From assembly GCA_003647525.1 (NCBI GenBank), contig QMMZ01000017.1, positions 1-12,904 of the forward strand: DNA of 12,904 nucleotides, given 5' to 3'. The notes below the pieces were generated by a model. That model did no database searches. It was not told where the DNA came from and worked only from the letters and a program-made list of their open reading frames with translations. Both the position numbers and the translations under genes were made by a program. Shown one piece after another: positions 5,996 through 12,904 of the stretch. Source of the stretch: Deltaproteobacteria bacterium. Lineage in GTDB: Bacteria > Desulfobacterota > Desulfobacteria > Desulfobacterales > ETH-SRB1. How positions within the stretch are numbered: position 1 is the stretch's first letter; each line of letters begins with the position of its first letter.

Positions 5996-8900
5996 ATGAC
6001 TCACATTGTTCCCCCTTTTGTTCATCTTCATGTTCATACACAATACAGCCTCCTGGACGGTGCAATAAGGATTGATGCCCTTTTAAAACGTGCAATTGAT
6101 TTTGGAATGGATTCAGTGGCCATTACCGATCATGGCACTATGTTCGGAGTTCTTGAATTTTTCTTAAAGGCCGGTAAGGCAGGGATCAAACCGATAATAG
6201 GATGCGAATTTTATGTTGCACCGCGCAACCTTACTGATAAAACCGTTTTAGATCATAAAGGGCTTTCCCACCTGGTCATTCTGGCTGAAAATACTGAAGG
6301 ATACCGTAATTTATGCAAACTGGCTACAATTGCTCAACTCAAAGGTTTTTACCATAAGCCGCGAATTGACAAGAATGTATTAAGAGAGCACAGTAAAGGG
6401 CTTATTGCTCTTTCGGCTTGTTTGCACGGTGAAATTCCAGGACTTATTAGTGAGAACAAGCTGGATGAGGCTGATGAGGCCGCGCGTACCTATCTCGACA
6501 TCTTTGGTGAGGATAACTTTTTCCTTGAAGTTCAAAATAACGGGATCCCCATACAGGAAAAAGTGAACAATGCCCTCCTTGACATGAGTGAAAGGCTCTC
6601 AATTCCTCTGGTTGCGACCAATGACTGCCACTATCTTGACAAAGAAGATGCTCGAGCTCATGAGATTCTTCTGTGTATACAGACAGGCAAGACTATTTAT
6701 GACTCGGATCACTTCAAATTTGGAACCGATCAGCTCTATTTCAAATCAAGAGAAGAGATGCACAATTATTTTAAAAGCTATCCGGGAGCTTTAGAGAATA
6801 CAGTCAGTATAGCAAAAAGATGTAAGGTTGATTTTGATTTTAAATCTTATCACTTCCCAAAATTTGAAACCCCATCAGGACAGACTGCCGAGGAGTTTTT
6901 TGAAAAAAAAGCCAGGGAGGGATATAATCAAAAAATAAAGCATATTAAGAAAAAAAATCCTGAGATTGACGAAAGTCACTATAAAGAACGTATAGAGAGC
7001 GAGATTTCAACTATAAATTCCATGGGTTTTGCCGGATACTTTTTGATTGTTGCTGATTTCATCAACTATGCCCAAAAACACAATGTCCCTGTTGGTCCAG
7101 GCAGAGGTTCGGCAGCAGGCAGCCTTGTTGCCTATTCTCTTGGAATAACCGGTTTAGATCCAATAGAACATGGTTTAATCTTTGAGCGTTTTCTTAACCC
7201 GGGCCGAAAAAGTATGCCTGATATTGATGTTGATTTCTGTATAAACGGCAGGGAAGAAATATTCAGGTATGTGGTTAAAAAATATGGCGGTGGTGACTAT
7301 GTAGCCCAGATTATTACCTTCGGAAAACTAAAGACCAGAGCCGTGATACGTGATGTGGGACGTGCTCTGGATATCCCTCTGCATGAAGTAGATGCAATAG
7401 CCAAAATGGTTCCTGATGTTTTGAATATCAGCCTGGATGATGCTCTGAAACAGGAGCCCAGGATTAGGTCAATTGCAGAAGAAAAACCGGAAATTGACGA
7501 TTTACTGAAGGTCTGCAGCGTTCTGGAAGGACTTCCCCGTCATGCATCAACTCATGCTGCCGGCGTCGTTGTTTCCGACAAGCCATTTGTGGAGTATTTG
7601 CCGCTGTATAAGGGTAAAAAAGGAGAGGTTCTGACACAGTTCGATATGAAATGTGTCGAGAAGATAGGGCTCGTAAAATTCGATTTTCTTGGGCTTCGCA
7701 ACCTTACCGTTATTGCAAATACATTATCTCTTATCGCCAAACAGGGCGACACCCCTCCCGATCTTGCAAATATAACTTTGGCCGATCCTGATACATACAA
7801 ACTTCTTGTTTCGGGTGATACCGTTGGAGTTTTTCAGTTGGAGAGTTCCGGCATGAAGGATTTGCTGGTAAGGTTAAAACCCGAATGCTTTGATGATGCT
7901 ATAGCGCTTGTAGCTCTTTACCGGCCAGGACCCATGGAAAGCGGGATGATTGACGATTATGTGGAAAGAAAACATGGAAAAAAAGATGTAGTATATCTTT
8001 TGCCGGAGCTTGAACCTATACTGAAGGAAACTTACGGAGTTATTGTGTATCAGGAACAGGTCATGAGAATTGCGGCATCTGTTGCTGACTATTCCATGTC
8101 TGATGCTGATGATTTAAGAAAAGCCATGGGCAAAAAAAAACCTGCAATTATGGCCAGGCAAAGGTTGCGTTTTATAAGGGGGGCCACGGAACGAGGCATT
8201 CAATCCCAAAAAGCAAAAACGCTGTTTGATCTAATTGAAAAATTTGGAGGTTACGGGTTTAACAAGTCGCACAGCGCGGCTTATGCACTTATAGCTTATC
8301 AGACAGCTTTTCTTAAAGCGCATTTTCCTGTTGAGTTCATGGCTTCGCTGCTTACCAGCGAGATTCACTCAATTGATGGAGTGGTAAAATATATAGCCGA
8401 ATGCCGGCATCACGGCATACAAGTGCTTCCTCCTGATATAAATGAAAGCGACAAGGAATTTACGGTAATAGGTTCGAAGATCAGGTTCGGACTGGTTGCT
8501 GTTAAGAATGTTGGGGAAGGAGCTATTGAAGTTATAATAGATGTTAGAAAAGAGGGAAAATTTTCTTCTCTGTTTGATTTTTGTGAACGAGTGGATCTTA
8601 AAAAAGTTAACAAAAGAGTTATTGAAAGCCTTATTAAATGTGGTGCCTTTGATTCTACAGGAGCTAATCGTTCCCGGATGACGGTATCTTTGGAAAATGC
8701 CATTGATTATGGCCAAAGGGTTCAGAAGGAGAGAGCAGACCCCCAGATGGGATTATTCAATATGGGAGGAGCCCGGCAAGATATAAATCTTCCTAAAATG
8801 CCAAGTATGGATGAATGGGATGAAAGACAGCTTTTAGCTTTTGAAAAGGAAGCCCTTGGTTTCTATATAACCGGCCACCCTTTGACAAGGTTTGAGGAAC

Positions 8901-9514
8901 TGCTGGATAAATTCACCAATGCGAATACAATTTCTTTAAAGAAAAAAAACGATGGCGAAATTGTCAGGATCGGCGGTATTATTATTAATATTAAGACCAT
9001 AAAGACAAAAAAAGGCGATTTAATGGCCTTTGTTACCTTGGAAGATCAGCATGGAACTATTGAGATCATAATATTTTCTTCAGTTTATGCAGCGGTTCAA
9101 AAACTTTTGTTTGAGGATAGCACTGTCATTATACAGGGACGGGTAAAAAAGGATGAAAATTCTGTAAAAATTTTGGCAGATACCGTAGTGCCGGTTGAAA
9201 AAGCCGAGGAAACCTGGACTGCAAGTATTCATTTTAATATGAATAAAAATAAAACAGGAAAAGATTTGCTTTTAAGATTAAATGATATTCTTAAAAGATA
9301 TCCGGGTTCATGCAATGCATATATTCATTTATTTAATCCTGAAGAAACAGATACAGTCATAGCTCTGCCTGATACGATGAAATTAAAGGCCGGTTCGTCA
9401 TTGACTCGTGCAGTAAATGAGCTTCTTGGTTATAATGCTGTAGAAACGATATGCGACTCTGAATATAAAGAGAAAAAAGAAAACAGAAAAAAAGGAAAAT
9501 ATAGAAATGCCTGA
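5996..9514 (+). CDS. dnaE: DNA polymerase III alpha subunit
   Basis: This is the replicative polymerase, 1172 residues (E. coli DnaE 1160). An N-terminal PHP domain (1 to about 230) keeps all nine metal-ligand positions known from Mycobacterium and Thermus DnaE: His12, His14, Asp21, His46, Glu71, His92, Cys142, Asp210, His212. The palm has the catalytic aspartates Asp411 and Asp413 in PDIDVDF and Asp563 in KFDFLG. VGPGRGSAAGS (366-376), YRPGPMESG and GGYGFNKSHSAAYA are also present. Helix-hairpin-helix motifs fall near 830-890, a beta-clamp binding motif QMGLF at 917-921 and an OB fold at about 985-1065. The ATG lies one base after the guaB stop with no strong Shine-Dalgarno, so translation is probably coupled. 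The end overlaps manC by 8 bp. Confidence 0.98.
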   Translation: MTHIVPPFVHLHVHTQYSLLDGAIRIDALLKRAIDFGMDSVAITDHGTMFGVLEFFLKAGKAGIKPIIGCEFYVAPRNLTDKTVLDHKGLSHLVILAENTEGYRNLCKLATIAQLKGFYHKPRIDKNVLREHSKGLIALSACLHGEIPGLISENKLDEADEAARTYLDIFGEDNFFLEVQNNGIPIQEKVNNALLDMSERLSIPLVATNDCHYLDKEDARAHEILLCIQTGKTIYDSDHFKFGTDQLYFKSREEMHNYFKSYPGALENTVSIAKRCKVDFDFKSYHFPKFETPSGQTAEEFFEKKAREGYNQKIKHIKKKNPEIDESHYKERIESEISTINSMGFAGYFLIVADFINYAQKHNVPVGPGRGSAAGSLVAYSLGITGLDPIEHGLIFERFLNPGRKSMPDIDVDFCINGREEIFRYVVKKYGGGDYVAQIITFGKLKTRAVIRDVGRALDIPLHEVDAIAKMVPDVLNISLDDALKQEPRIRSIAEEKPEIDDLLKVCSVLEGLPRHASTHAAGVVVSDKPFVEYLPLYKGKKGEVLTQFDMKCVEKIGLVKFDFLGLRNLTVIANTLSLIAKQGDTPPDLANITLADPDTYKLLVSGDTVGVFQLESSGMKDLLVRLKPECFDDAIALVALYRPGPMESGMIDDYVERKHGKKDVVYLLPELEPILKETYGVIVYQEQVMRIAASVADYSMSDADDLRKAMGKKKPAIMARQRLRFIRGATERGIQSQKAKTLFDLIEKFGGYGFNKSHSAAYALIAYQTAFLKAHFPVEFMASLLTSEIHSIDGVVKYIAECRHHGIQVLPPDINESDKEFTVIGSKIRFGLVAVKNVGEGAIEVIIDVRKEGKFSSLFDFCERVDLKKVNKRVIESLIKCGAFDSTGANRSRMTVSLENAIDYGQRVQKERADPQMGLFNMGGARQDINLPKMPSMDEWDERQLLAFEKEALGFYITGHPLTRFEELLDKFTNANTISLKKKNDGEIVRIGGIIINIKTIKTKKGDLMAFVTLEDQHGTIEIIIFSSVYAAVQKLLFEDSTVIIQGRVKKDENSVKILADTVVPVEKAEETWTASIHFNMNKNKTGKDLLLRLNDILKRYPGSCNAYIHLFNPEETDTVIALPDTMKLKAGSSLTRAVNELLGYNAVETICDSEYKEKKENRKKGKYRNA

Positions 9515-10865
9515 CCTGAAGGAAAACATATATGCTGTCTTGCTTGCAGGGGGTTCTGGAACGCGTCTTTGGCCTGTATCCAGAAAGCTCTATCCCAAGC
9601 AGCTTGTAAAGTTTATAGGTAAAGATTCTCTTGTTCAGAGCACTATAAAGAGGCTGACCCCTGTGGTTGACACAGAACAAATAAGAATTGTATGCGGAAA
9701 GGAACATTTCCATGAGACAGCCAGGCATATGGCTGAGATAGGCGTTCGGTCCGAAGGAAAAATCATTTGTGAACCGTGCGGCAGAAATACAGCGCCCGCT
9801 ATTCTGCTTGCATTACTCAATATTTTAAAAAGTAAACAGGATTCTGTCCTGTGTGTTTTTCCGGCTGATCATGTAATTAGAGATTTGGAGAGTTTTCATA
9901 ATAAGTTAAATTCAGCGATACGTCTTGCTGACAAGGGTTATATTGTAAGCTTTGGTATTAAACCCGATTATCCTGAGACAGGATATGGGTATGTTGAAGG
10001 TGCCGGCGAGATATTTGATGGGGCATTAGCGATTAAGAGATTTGTTGAGAAGCCGGATGCGGAAACTGCAGAAAAGTATGTTAAGGCTGGAAACTTTTTC
10101 TGGAACAGCGGGATGTTTGTTTTCACGGGTTCTGTCATGATTGAAGAATTTCGCAAATACCAGCCGGAACTGCTTAAAATAATGGAAGATATTATTTCAA
10201 AAGACCCAATAACGATAGATGAATATAAAAGACTGCCGGACATTTCTATAGATTATGCCATAATGGAAAATACGGATAAAGGAGTTGTTCTGCCATCTGA
10301 CTTTGGATGGAGCGATATAGGATCATGGAAGTCTCTTTATGATTTTCTTCCAAAAGATGGGGACAATAATGTTATTGATGGAGATGTTATTGCAAAGGAT
10401 ACTACAGGCTGTTTTATAATGGGCCGGGACAGGCTGATTGCTACAAACCATCTAAATAGAATGGTTGTCGTTGAAACGCCGGATTCTGTATTTGTTTCGG
10501 ATCTTGATAACAGCAGGGATGTAAAATCTATTGTTAATCAGCTAAAGGGAAAGGGAAGAAAAGAATATCAGAAGCATAATAAAGTGCACCATCCCTGGGG
10601 CAGCCTGACTGTTCTTGAGCATGAAGATGATATTAAAGTTGAAAGGCTTGTCATATATCCTGATTCAAACCTTCAATTTAAAGTTGAAAAGCCGGCTTTA
10701 CAACACCTGATTGTGATTAAAGGCCATGTAAAAATCACATTAAACATGGAAACCGAATTTTTAACCAGGGGAGAGTCAAAAATAATTTTCGGCAATGAAT
10801 CTATTAAAATTGATAACCCCGGGAAAGAGCTGGCTTGTATTATTAGAGTAAAGGTTGAAGGCTAA
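9507..10865 (+). CDS. manC: Mannose-1-phosphate guanylyltransferase with degenerate cupin domain
   Basis: The enzyme joins mannose-1-phosphate and GTP to GDP-mannose, a precursor of surface glycans and deoxysugars. The nucleotidyltransferase domain has the signature LAGGSGTRLWPVSRKLYPKQ (13-32), EPCGRNTAPA (89-98), FPADHVI (118-124), ETGYGYVEG (157-165), FVEKP (179-183), FWNSGMF (198-204) and DFGWSDIGSW (265-274). Bifunctional family members end in a cupin phosphomannose isomerase. Here that region (about 358-452) is recognisable from HHPWGS and IDNPGK, but the usual metal-binding QMHHHRAEHW is replaced by FKVEKPALQHL and the GSVHR histidine by NESIK. The extreme C-terminus is also missing; at 452 residues it is shorter than the usual 470-480. 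I infer guanylyltransferase activity only. The start has AGGA at 9493-9496 and overlaps dnaE by 8 bp. Confidence 0.9.
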   Translation: MPDLKENIYAVLLAGGSGTRLWPVSRKLYPKQLVKFIGKDSLVQSTIKRLTPVVDTEQIRIVCGKEHFHETARHMAEIGVRSEGKIICEPCGRNTAPAILLALLNILKSKQDSVLCVFPADHVIRDLESFHNKLNSAIRLADKGYIVSFGIKPDYPETGYGYVEGAGEIFDGALAIKRFVEKPDAETAEKYVKAGNFFWNSGMFVFTGSVMIEEFRKYQPELLKIMEDIISKDPITIDEYKRLPDISIDYAIMENTDKGVVLPSDFGWSDIGSWKSLYDFLPKDGDNNVIDGDVIAKDTTGCFIMGRDRLIATNHLNRMVVVETPDSVFVSDLDNSRDVKSIVNQLKGKGRKEYQKHNKVHHPWGSLTVLEHEDDIKVERLVIYPDSNLQFKVEKPALQHLIVIKGHVKITLNMETEFLTRGESKIIFGNESIKIDNPGKELACIIRVKVEG

Positions 10866-10877
10866 AGGGAAAATATT

Positions 10878-12011
10878 ATGAAAGTACCATTACTGGATCT
10901 TAAGTTGCAGTATCAGACAATTAAAGAAGAAGTCATGAAAGTTACCGAAGAGATTTTTGAGAGCCAGTATTTTATACTTGGTCCACGTGTCGAAGCCCTG
11001 GAAAAAGAGATAGCTGAATATTGCTCTTCAAAACATGCGGTTGGCGTCTCTTCAGGAACCGACGCTCTTCTTGTTTCACTTATGGCTGCCGATATCGGGC
11101 ATGAGGATAAAGTTATCACTTCAACTTATACTTTTTTTGCAACAGCAGGTTCAATAGCCCGCACCGGAGCAACTCCTGTTTTTGCAGATATTGATCCTGA
11201 AACTTATAATATCTCATCTAAAAGCATTTCCAAAGTGATGGATGGTATGACAGGAAAAGAAAGAAAAAAGATAAAAGCCATAATCCCCGTCCATCTATAT
11301 GGTCAATGTTGTGACATGGATTCTATTCTTGAAATAGCAGCACAGTATAATCTTATTGTTATTGAAGATGCAGCACAGGCCATTGGTGCGGAATATAAAG
11401 GGAGGCGTGCCGGCTCAATGGGTGATTTCGGCTGTTTTTCTTTTTTTCCTTCAAAAAATCTTGGAGCCTTTGGAGATGGTGGAATTGTTACAACAAATTC
11501 AGATGAGTTCTTTGATAAATTGCGCTTGCTGAGAGTTCACGGATCGCATTTAAAATATTATCATAACAAGGTAGGAGGAAATTTCAGGCTGGATGCTTTT
11601 CAGGCAGCCATTGTATCCATTAAGCTGAATTATCTTGACGGCTGGACTGAGGCGCGGCAGGCAAATGCGGATAAATATAGAGAACTTTTTATTGACGCAG
11701 GGCTGGAAGATATTGTTAATCTTCCGACTGAAAAGGAAAATCGGCATATTTACAATCAGTTTGTAATAAGTTTGAAGGAAAAAAGAGACGAGCTTCGAAT
11801 ATTTTTAACTGATGCAGGCATAGGGACAGAGATTTACTATCCTGTTCCCATGCATCTCCAGGATTGCTTTTCAACTCTGAATTACAGAAAAGGAGATTTT
11901 CCTGTAGGTGAATACGCTGCCTCACATACCTTAGCACTTCCTGTATATCCTGAACTTTCATATGAGCAACAGGCATATATAGTTGAAAAGATAAAGGAAT
12001 TCTATTCGTAA
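10878..12011 (+). CDS. DegT/DnrJ/EryC1/StrS family PLP-dependent sugar aminotransferase
   Basis: These enzymes transfer an amino group, usually from glutamate, to a nucleotide-linked keto-sugar for surface polysaccharides or glycosylated products. The 377 residues have the full family pattern: PLLDLKLQY at the start, QYFILGPRVEALE (30-42), SSGTDALL (58-65), HLYGQCCDM (139-147), IEDAAQAIGA (162-171) with Asp164 for the PLP ring nitrogen, and FFPSKNLGAFGDGG (189-202) with Lys193 as the Schiff-base lysine. LDAFQAAI and YYPVPMHLQ appear later. The sequence looks closest to WbpE/WlbC-type enzymes acting on UDP-3-keto sugar acids, but the neighbour manC would also suit a GDP-sugar substrate; I cannot decide. 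AAAGGGA at 10864-10870 is the ribosome binding site, and the 12-bp gap to manC makes this the last gene of the guaB cluster. Confidence 0.92.
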   Translation: MKVPLLDLKLQYQTIKEEVMKVTEEIFESQYFILGPRVEALEKEIAEYCSSKHAVGVSSGTDALLVSLMAADIGHEDKVITSTYTFFATAGSIARTGATPVFADIDPETYNISSKSISKVMDGMTGKERKKIKAIIPVHLYGQCCDMDSILEIAAQYNLIVIEDAAQAIGAEYKGRRAGSMGDFGCFSFFPSKNLGAFGDGGIVTTNSDEFFDKLRLLRVHGSHLKYYHNKVGGNFRLDAFQAAIVSIKLNYLDGWTEARQANADKYRELFIDAGLEDIVNLPTEKENRHIYNQFVISLKEKRDELRIFLTDAGIGTEIYYPVPMHLQDCFSTLNYRKGDFPVGEYAASHTLALPVYPELSYEQQAYIVEKIKEFYS

Positions 12012-12060
12012 GAAGATATTTCTTTAGAGTTCCCTGAATTCTATGCATTGATTACAGGTA

Positions 12061-12187
12061 AGCGTTCACGGAACATTGAAATTAGAAATTGGGCATTCAT
12101 GTTTTTGTACTGTTCTTCCCAATTTCTAATTTAATCTCTCCCTAATTTCTACTTTCCAATTTCAAGTTTCAAGCTGTGAACGGCTAC
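12061..12187. repeat. Heptad-phased palindromic repeat (locus 5)
   Basis: The first part of the 436-bp gap after the aminotransferase gene. A perfect 15-bp inverted repeat pairs 12079-12093 (AAATTAGAAATTGGG) with 12118-12132. Outside it lie GCGTTCACGG (12062-12071) and the facing CTGTGAACGGC (12174-12184). The right side has in-phase 7-bp units TTTCTAC 12146, TTTCCAA 12153, TTTCAAG 12160, TTTCAAG 12167, CTGTGAA 12174; the left has GAAATTA 12078 and GAAATTG 12085. The AT-rich stem could act as a weak terminator for the guaB cluster, but no T-run follows it directly. Confidence 0.75.
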
Positions 12188-12229
12188 GATTACAGTTTGA
12201 CAAGTTATAAGCAGGCTGATAAAAATTGA

Positions 12230-12261
12230 GTAACTACTCAGGTTTAAGGTTTAAGGTTTTT
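12230..12261 (+). repeat. 15-nt cap motif plus GGTTTAA heptads
   Basis: GTAACTACTCAGGTT (12230-12244) is the exact reverse complement of 257-271, about 12 kb away, and matches 157-171 at 13 of 15 positions. It runs straight into the 7-bp units GGTTTAA 12241, GGTTTAA 12248, GGTTTTT 12255. The same order, motif then heptads, is seen at both ends of locus 1. No facing copy of the motif is seen to the right, so this copy looks one-sided. Confidence 0.7.
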
Positions 12262-12264
12262 CTC

Positions 12265-12288
12265 GTTCCCACGCTGGAGCATGGGAAC
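12265..12288. repeat. GTTCCCA hairpin, REP-like
   Basis: GTTCCCA (12265-12271) and TGGGAAC (12282-12288) form a 7-bp stem around a 10-nt loop. Short palindromes of this GTTCCCACGCT...GTGGGAAC type recur between genes in many environmental bacteria. One copy is present here. Confidence 0.6.
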
Positions 12289-12301
12289 CGGGCAATAGCG
12301 T

Positions 12302-12389
12302 TATTGTTTTATCGGCACAATGTAGGGGCGAATCTTGTATTCGCCCTAATCAGGGCGATCACAAGGATCGCCCCTACGAAAAAACAATA
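12302..12389. repeat. Nested REP-like palindrome, GTAGGGGCGA type
   Basis: Three levels of symmetry are visible. Outer arms TATTGTTTT (12302-12310) and AAAACAATA (12381-12389) enclose GTAGGGGCGA (12322-12331) and TCGCCCCTAC (12368-12377). These in turn hold two hairpins, GGGCGAAT/ATTCGCCC (12326-12346) and GGGCGATC/GATCGCCC (12353-12373). The single-stranded form can fold as one long stem or as two short ones. It resembles dispersed GTAGGGGCGA elements common in environmental genomes. No T-run follows it, so it is not an obvious terminator. Confidence 0.7.
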
Positions 12390-12432
12390 TATGCAGATAT
12401 CGTCAAATAGTTGAGTGGGAAAATGGTTGAGC

Positions 12433-12436
12433 AGGA
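12433..12436 (+). promoter_or_regulatory. Probable ribosome binding site for ptsH
   Basis: AGGA inside GCAGGAAAAT lies 11 bases before the TTG at 12448. It favours that TTG over the in-frame GTG at 12463, which has no site at a usable distance. Confidence 0.4.
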
Positions 12437-12447
12437 AAATATGAGGT

Positions 12448-12738
12448 TTGTCGATTAGACTAGTGACGGAACTTTCACGTGATGTTATTGTAATAAACGA
12501 ATTCGGCCTTCATGCGAGGTCCGCTGCCAGGATTGCAGAGATCGCCAGGAAAGCAAATTATAACGTCTGGATAATTAAAGACAAAAAAAAGGCGGATGCT
12601 TCAAGTATCCTTGATATCCTGGCTCTTGAGTGTGCAAAAGGGTCTAAAATTACACTTAAGATCGATGATCAATCAGACCTTGATATTTTAAACAATACTG
12701 TAAAGCAGTTTGAGACAGGGTTTGGAGAATTAAGCTAA
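12448..12738 (+). CDS. ptsH: Phosphocarrier protein HPr
   Basis: HPr takes phosphate from Enzyme I on a histidine and passes it to sugar-specific or regulatory EIIA proteins. The product is 96 residues if the TTG at 12448 is used, or 91 from the GTG at 12463; there is no in-frame ATG upstream because TGA at 12442-12444 closes the frame. The active-site motif reads NEFGLHARSAA with His22, but the proline that normally follows the arginine (GLHARPAA) is Ser25. Ser53 in ADASSILDIL lies 31 residues after the histidine, exactly as Ser46 follows His15 in model HPr, so control by an HPr kinase is possible. The C-terminal helix reads DLDILNNTVKQFETGFGEL. ptsI begins two bases after the stop. Confidence 0.9.
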   Translation: MSIRLVTELSRDVIVINEFGLHARSAARIAEIARKANYNVWIIKDKKKADASSILDILALECAKGSKITLKIDDQSDLDILNNTVKQFETGFGELS

Positions 12739-12740
12739 AT

Positions 12741-12904
12741 ATGACAGATACTGGTTCCAGAGAGATTATATTAACCGGAATAAATGTTTCTCCGGGCATT
12801 AGTATAGGAAAGGCTTATCTATTCGATATAGAAGGCGTAGACGTTGTAAAGAAGTATTTTATCAGCGAAGATGATGTGCAGGATGAGATAAAACGTTTCA
12901 AAAG
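12741..12904 (+). CDS. ptsI: PTS Enzyme I, N-terminal fragment (partial)
   Basis: The gene runs off the right edge after 54 full codons. The start MTDTGSREIILTGINVSPGI, continuing SIGKAYLF, carries the G-x-x-V-S-P-G-I-[AS]-I-G-K-A motif at the N-terminus of Enzyme I, which is autophosphorylated by PEP and passes phosphate to HPr. The active-site histidine lies outside the window. GGAG at 12724-12727 inside ptsH is a possible ribosome binding site 13 bases before the ATG. The 2-bp gap to ptsH shows a ptsH-ptsI pair; no permease gene is in view, so this may belong to a regulatory or incomplete PTS. Confidence 0.9.
   Translation, partial: MTDTGSREIILTGINVSPGISIGKAYLFDIEGVDVVKKYFISEDDVQDEIKRFK

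Noticed and set aside
9357..9728. 123-codon minus-strand frame across the dnaE-manC junction
   Set aside because: It is antisense to two strongly supported genes and shows no recognisable motif.
12241..12261. Telomere-like GGTTTAA tandem repeat
   Set aside because: There are only two perfect units in the middle of a bacterial chromosome region; it fits the general heptad pattern of the window.
12226..12414. 62-codon plus-strand frame in the ptsH upstream gap
   Set aside because: It runs through the cap motif, the GTTCCCA hairpin and the nested GTAGGGGCGA palindrome. Its sequence is a translation of repeats, with no family features.

Overview
This window is AT-rich bacterial chromosome, most likely from a sulfate-reducer-type deltaproteobacterium (Desulfobacterota). 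That placement is inferred from the gene order cmk-rpsA-sppA and guaB-dnaE, the protein sequences, and the style of the intergenic repeats; no rRNA or tRNA is present to test it. All genes are intact except the two cut by the window edges. I see no phage, insertion sequence with a transposase, CRISPR array or RNA gene.

Layout. The left edge holds the last codons of cytidylate kinase (cmk). After a repeat-filled gap come ribosomal protein S1 (rpsA, with a candidate promoter) and, after a second repeat-filled gap, a short signal peptide peptidase (sppA). A YciO/TsaC-family gene lies on the minus strand, convergent with sppA and divergent from guaB. The gap before guaB holds a MITE-like element with a perfect 27-bp inverted repeat. 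Next comes a tight plus-strand cluster: guaB (IMP dehydrogenase), dnaE (replicative polymerase), manC (GDP-mannose pyrophosphorylase) and a DegT-family sugar aminotransferase. The spacings are 1 bp, an 8-bp overlap and 12 bp. A 436-bp gene-free stretch packed with palindromes follows, then ptsH (HPr) and the start of ptsI (Enzyme I).

How the genes fit together. guaB makes XMP for GTP synthesis. GTP feeds replication by DnaE indirectly and is the co-substrate of ManC, whose product GDP-mannose may enter a surface glycan pathway with the aminotransferase. The ManC C-terminal cupin has lost the histidines expected of a working phosphomannose isomerase. DnaE keeps all nine PHP metal ligands, so it may proofread with its own PHP nuclease.

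The most unusual signal is between the genes. Five gene-free gaps carry runs of 7-bp units in strict phase, mostly arranged as facing (inverted) arms. The unit sequence differs from locus to locus (GGTTCAC/AGTTCAC, TAGCNNT, CAGTTTA-like, TTTCAAG, GGTTTAA) but the 7-bp period does not. A 15-nt motif, GTAACTNNTCAGGTT, caps the outer end of three of these arms, including two loci 12 kb apart. This resembles the heptameric STRR repeats of cyanobacteria in form, and it is the best candidate here for something undescribed.
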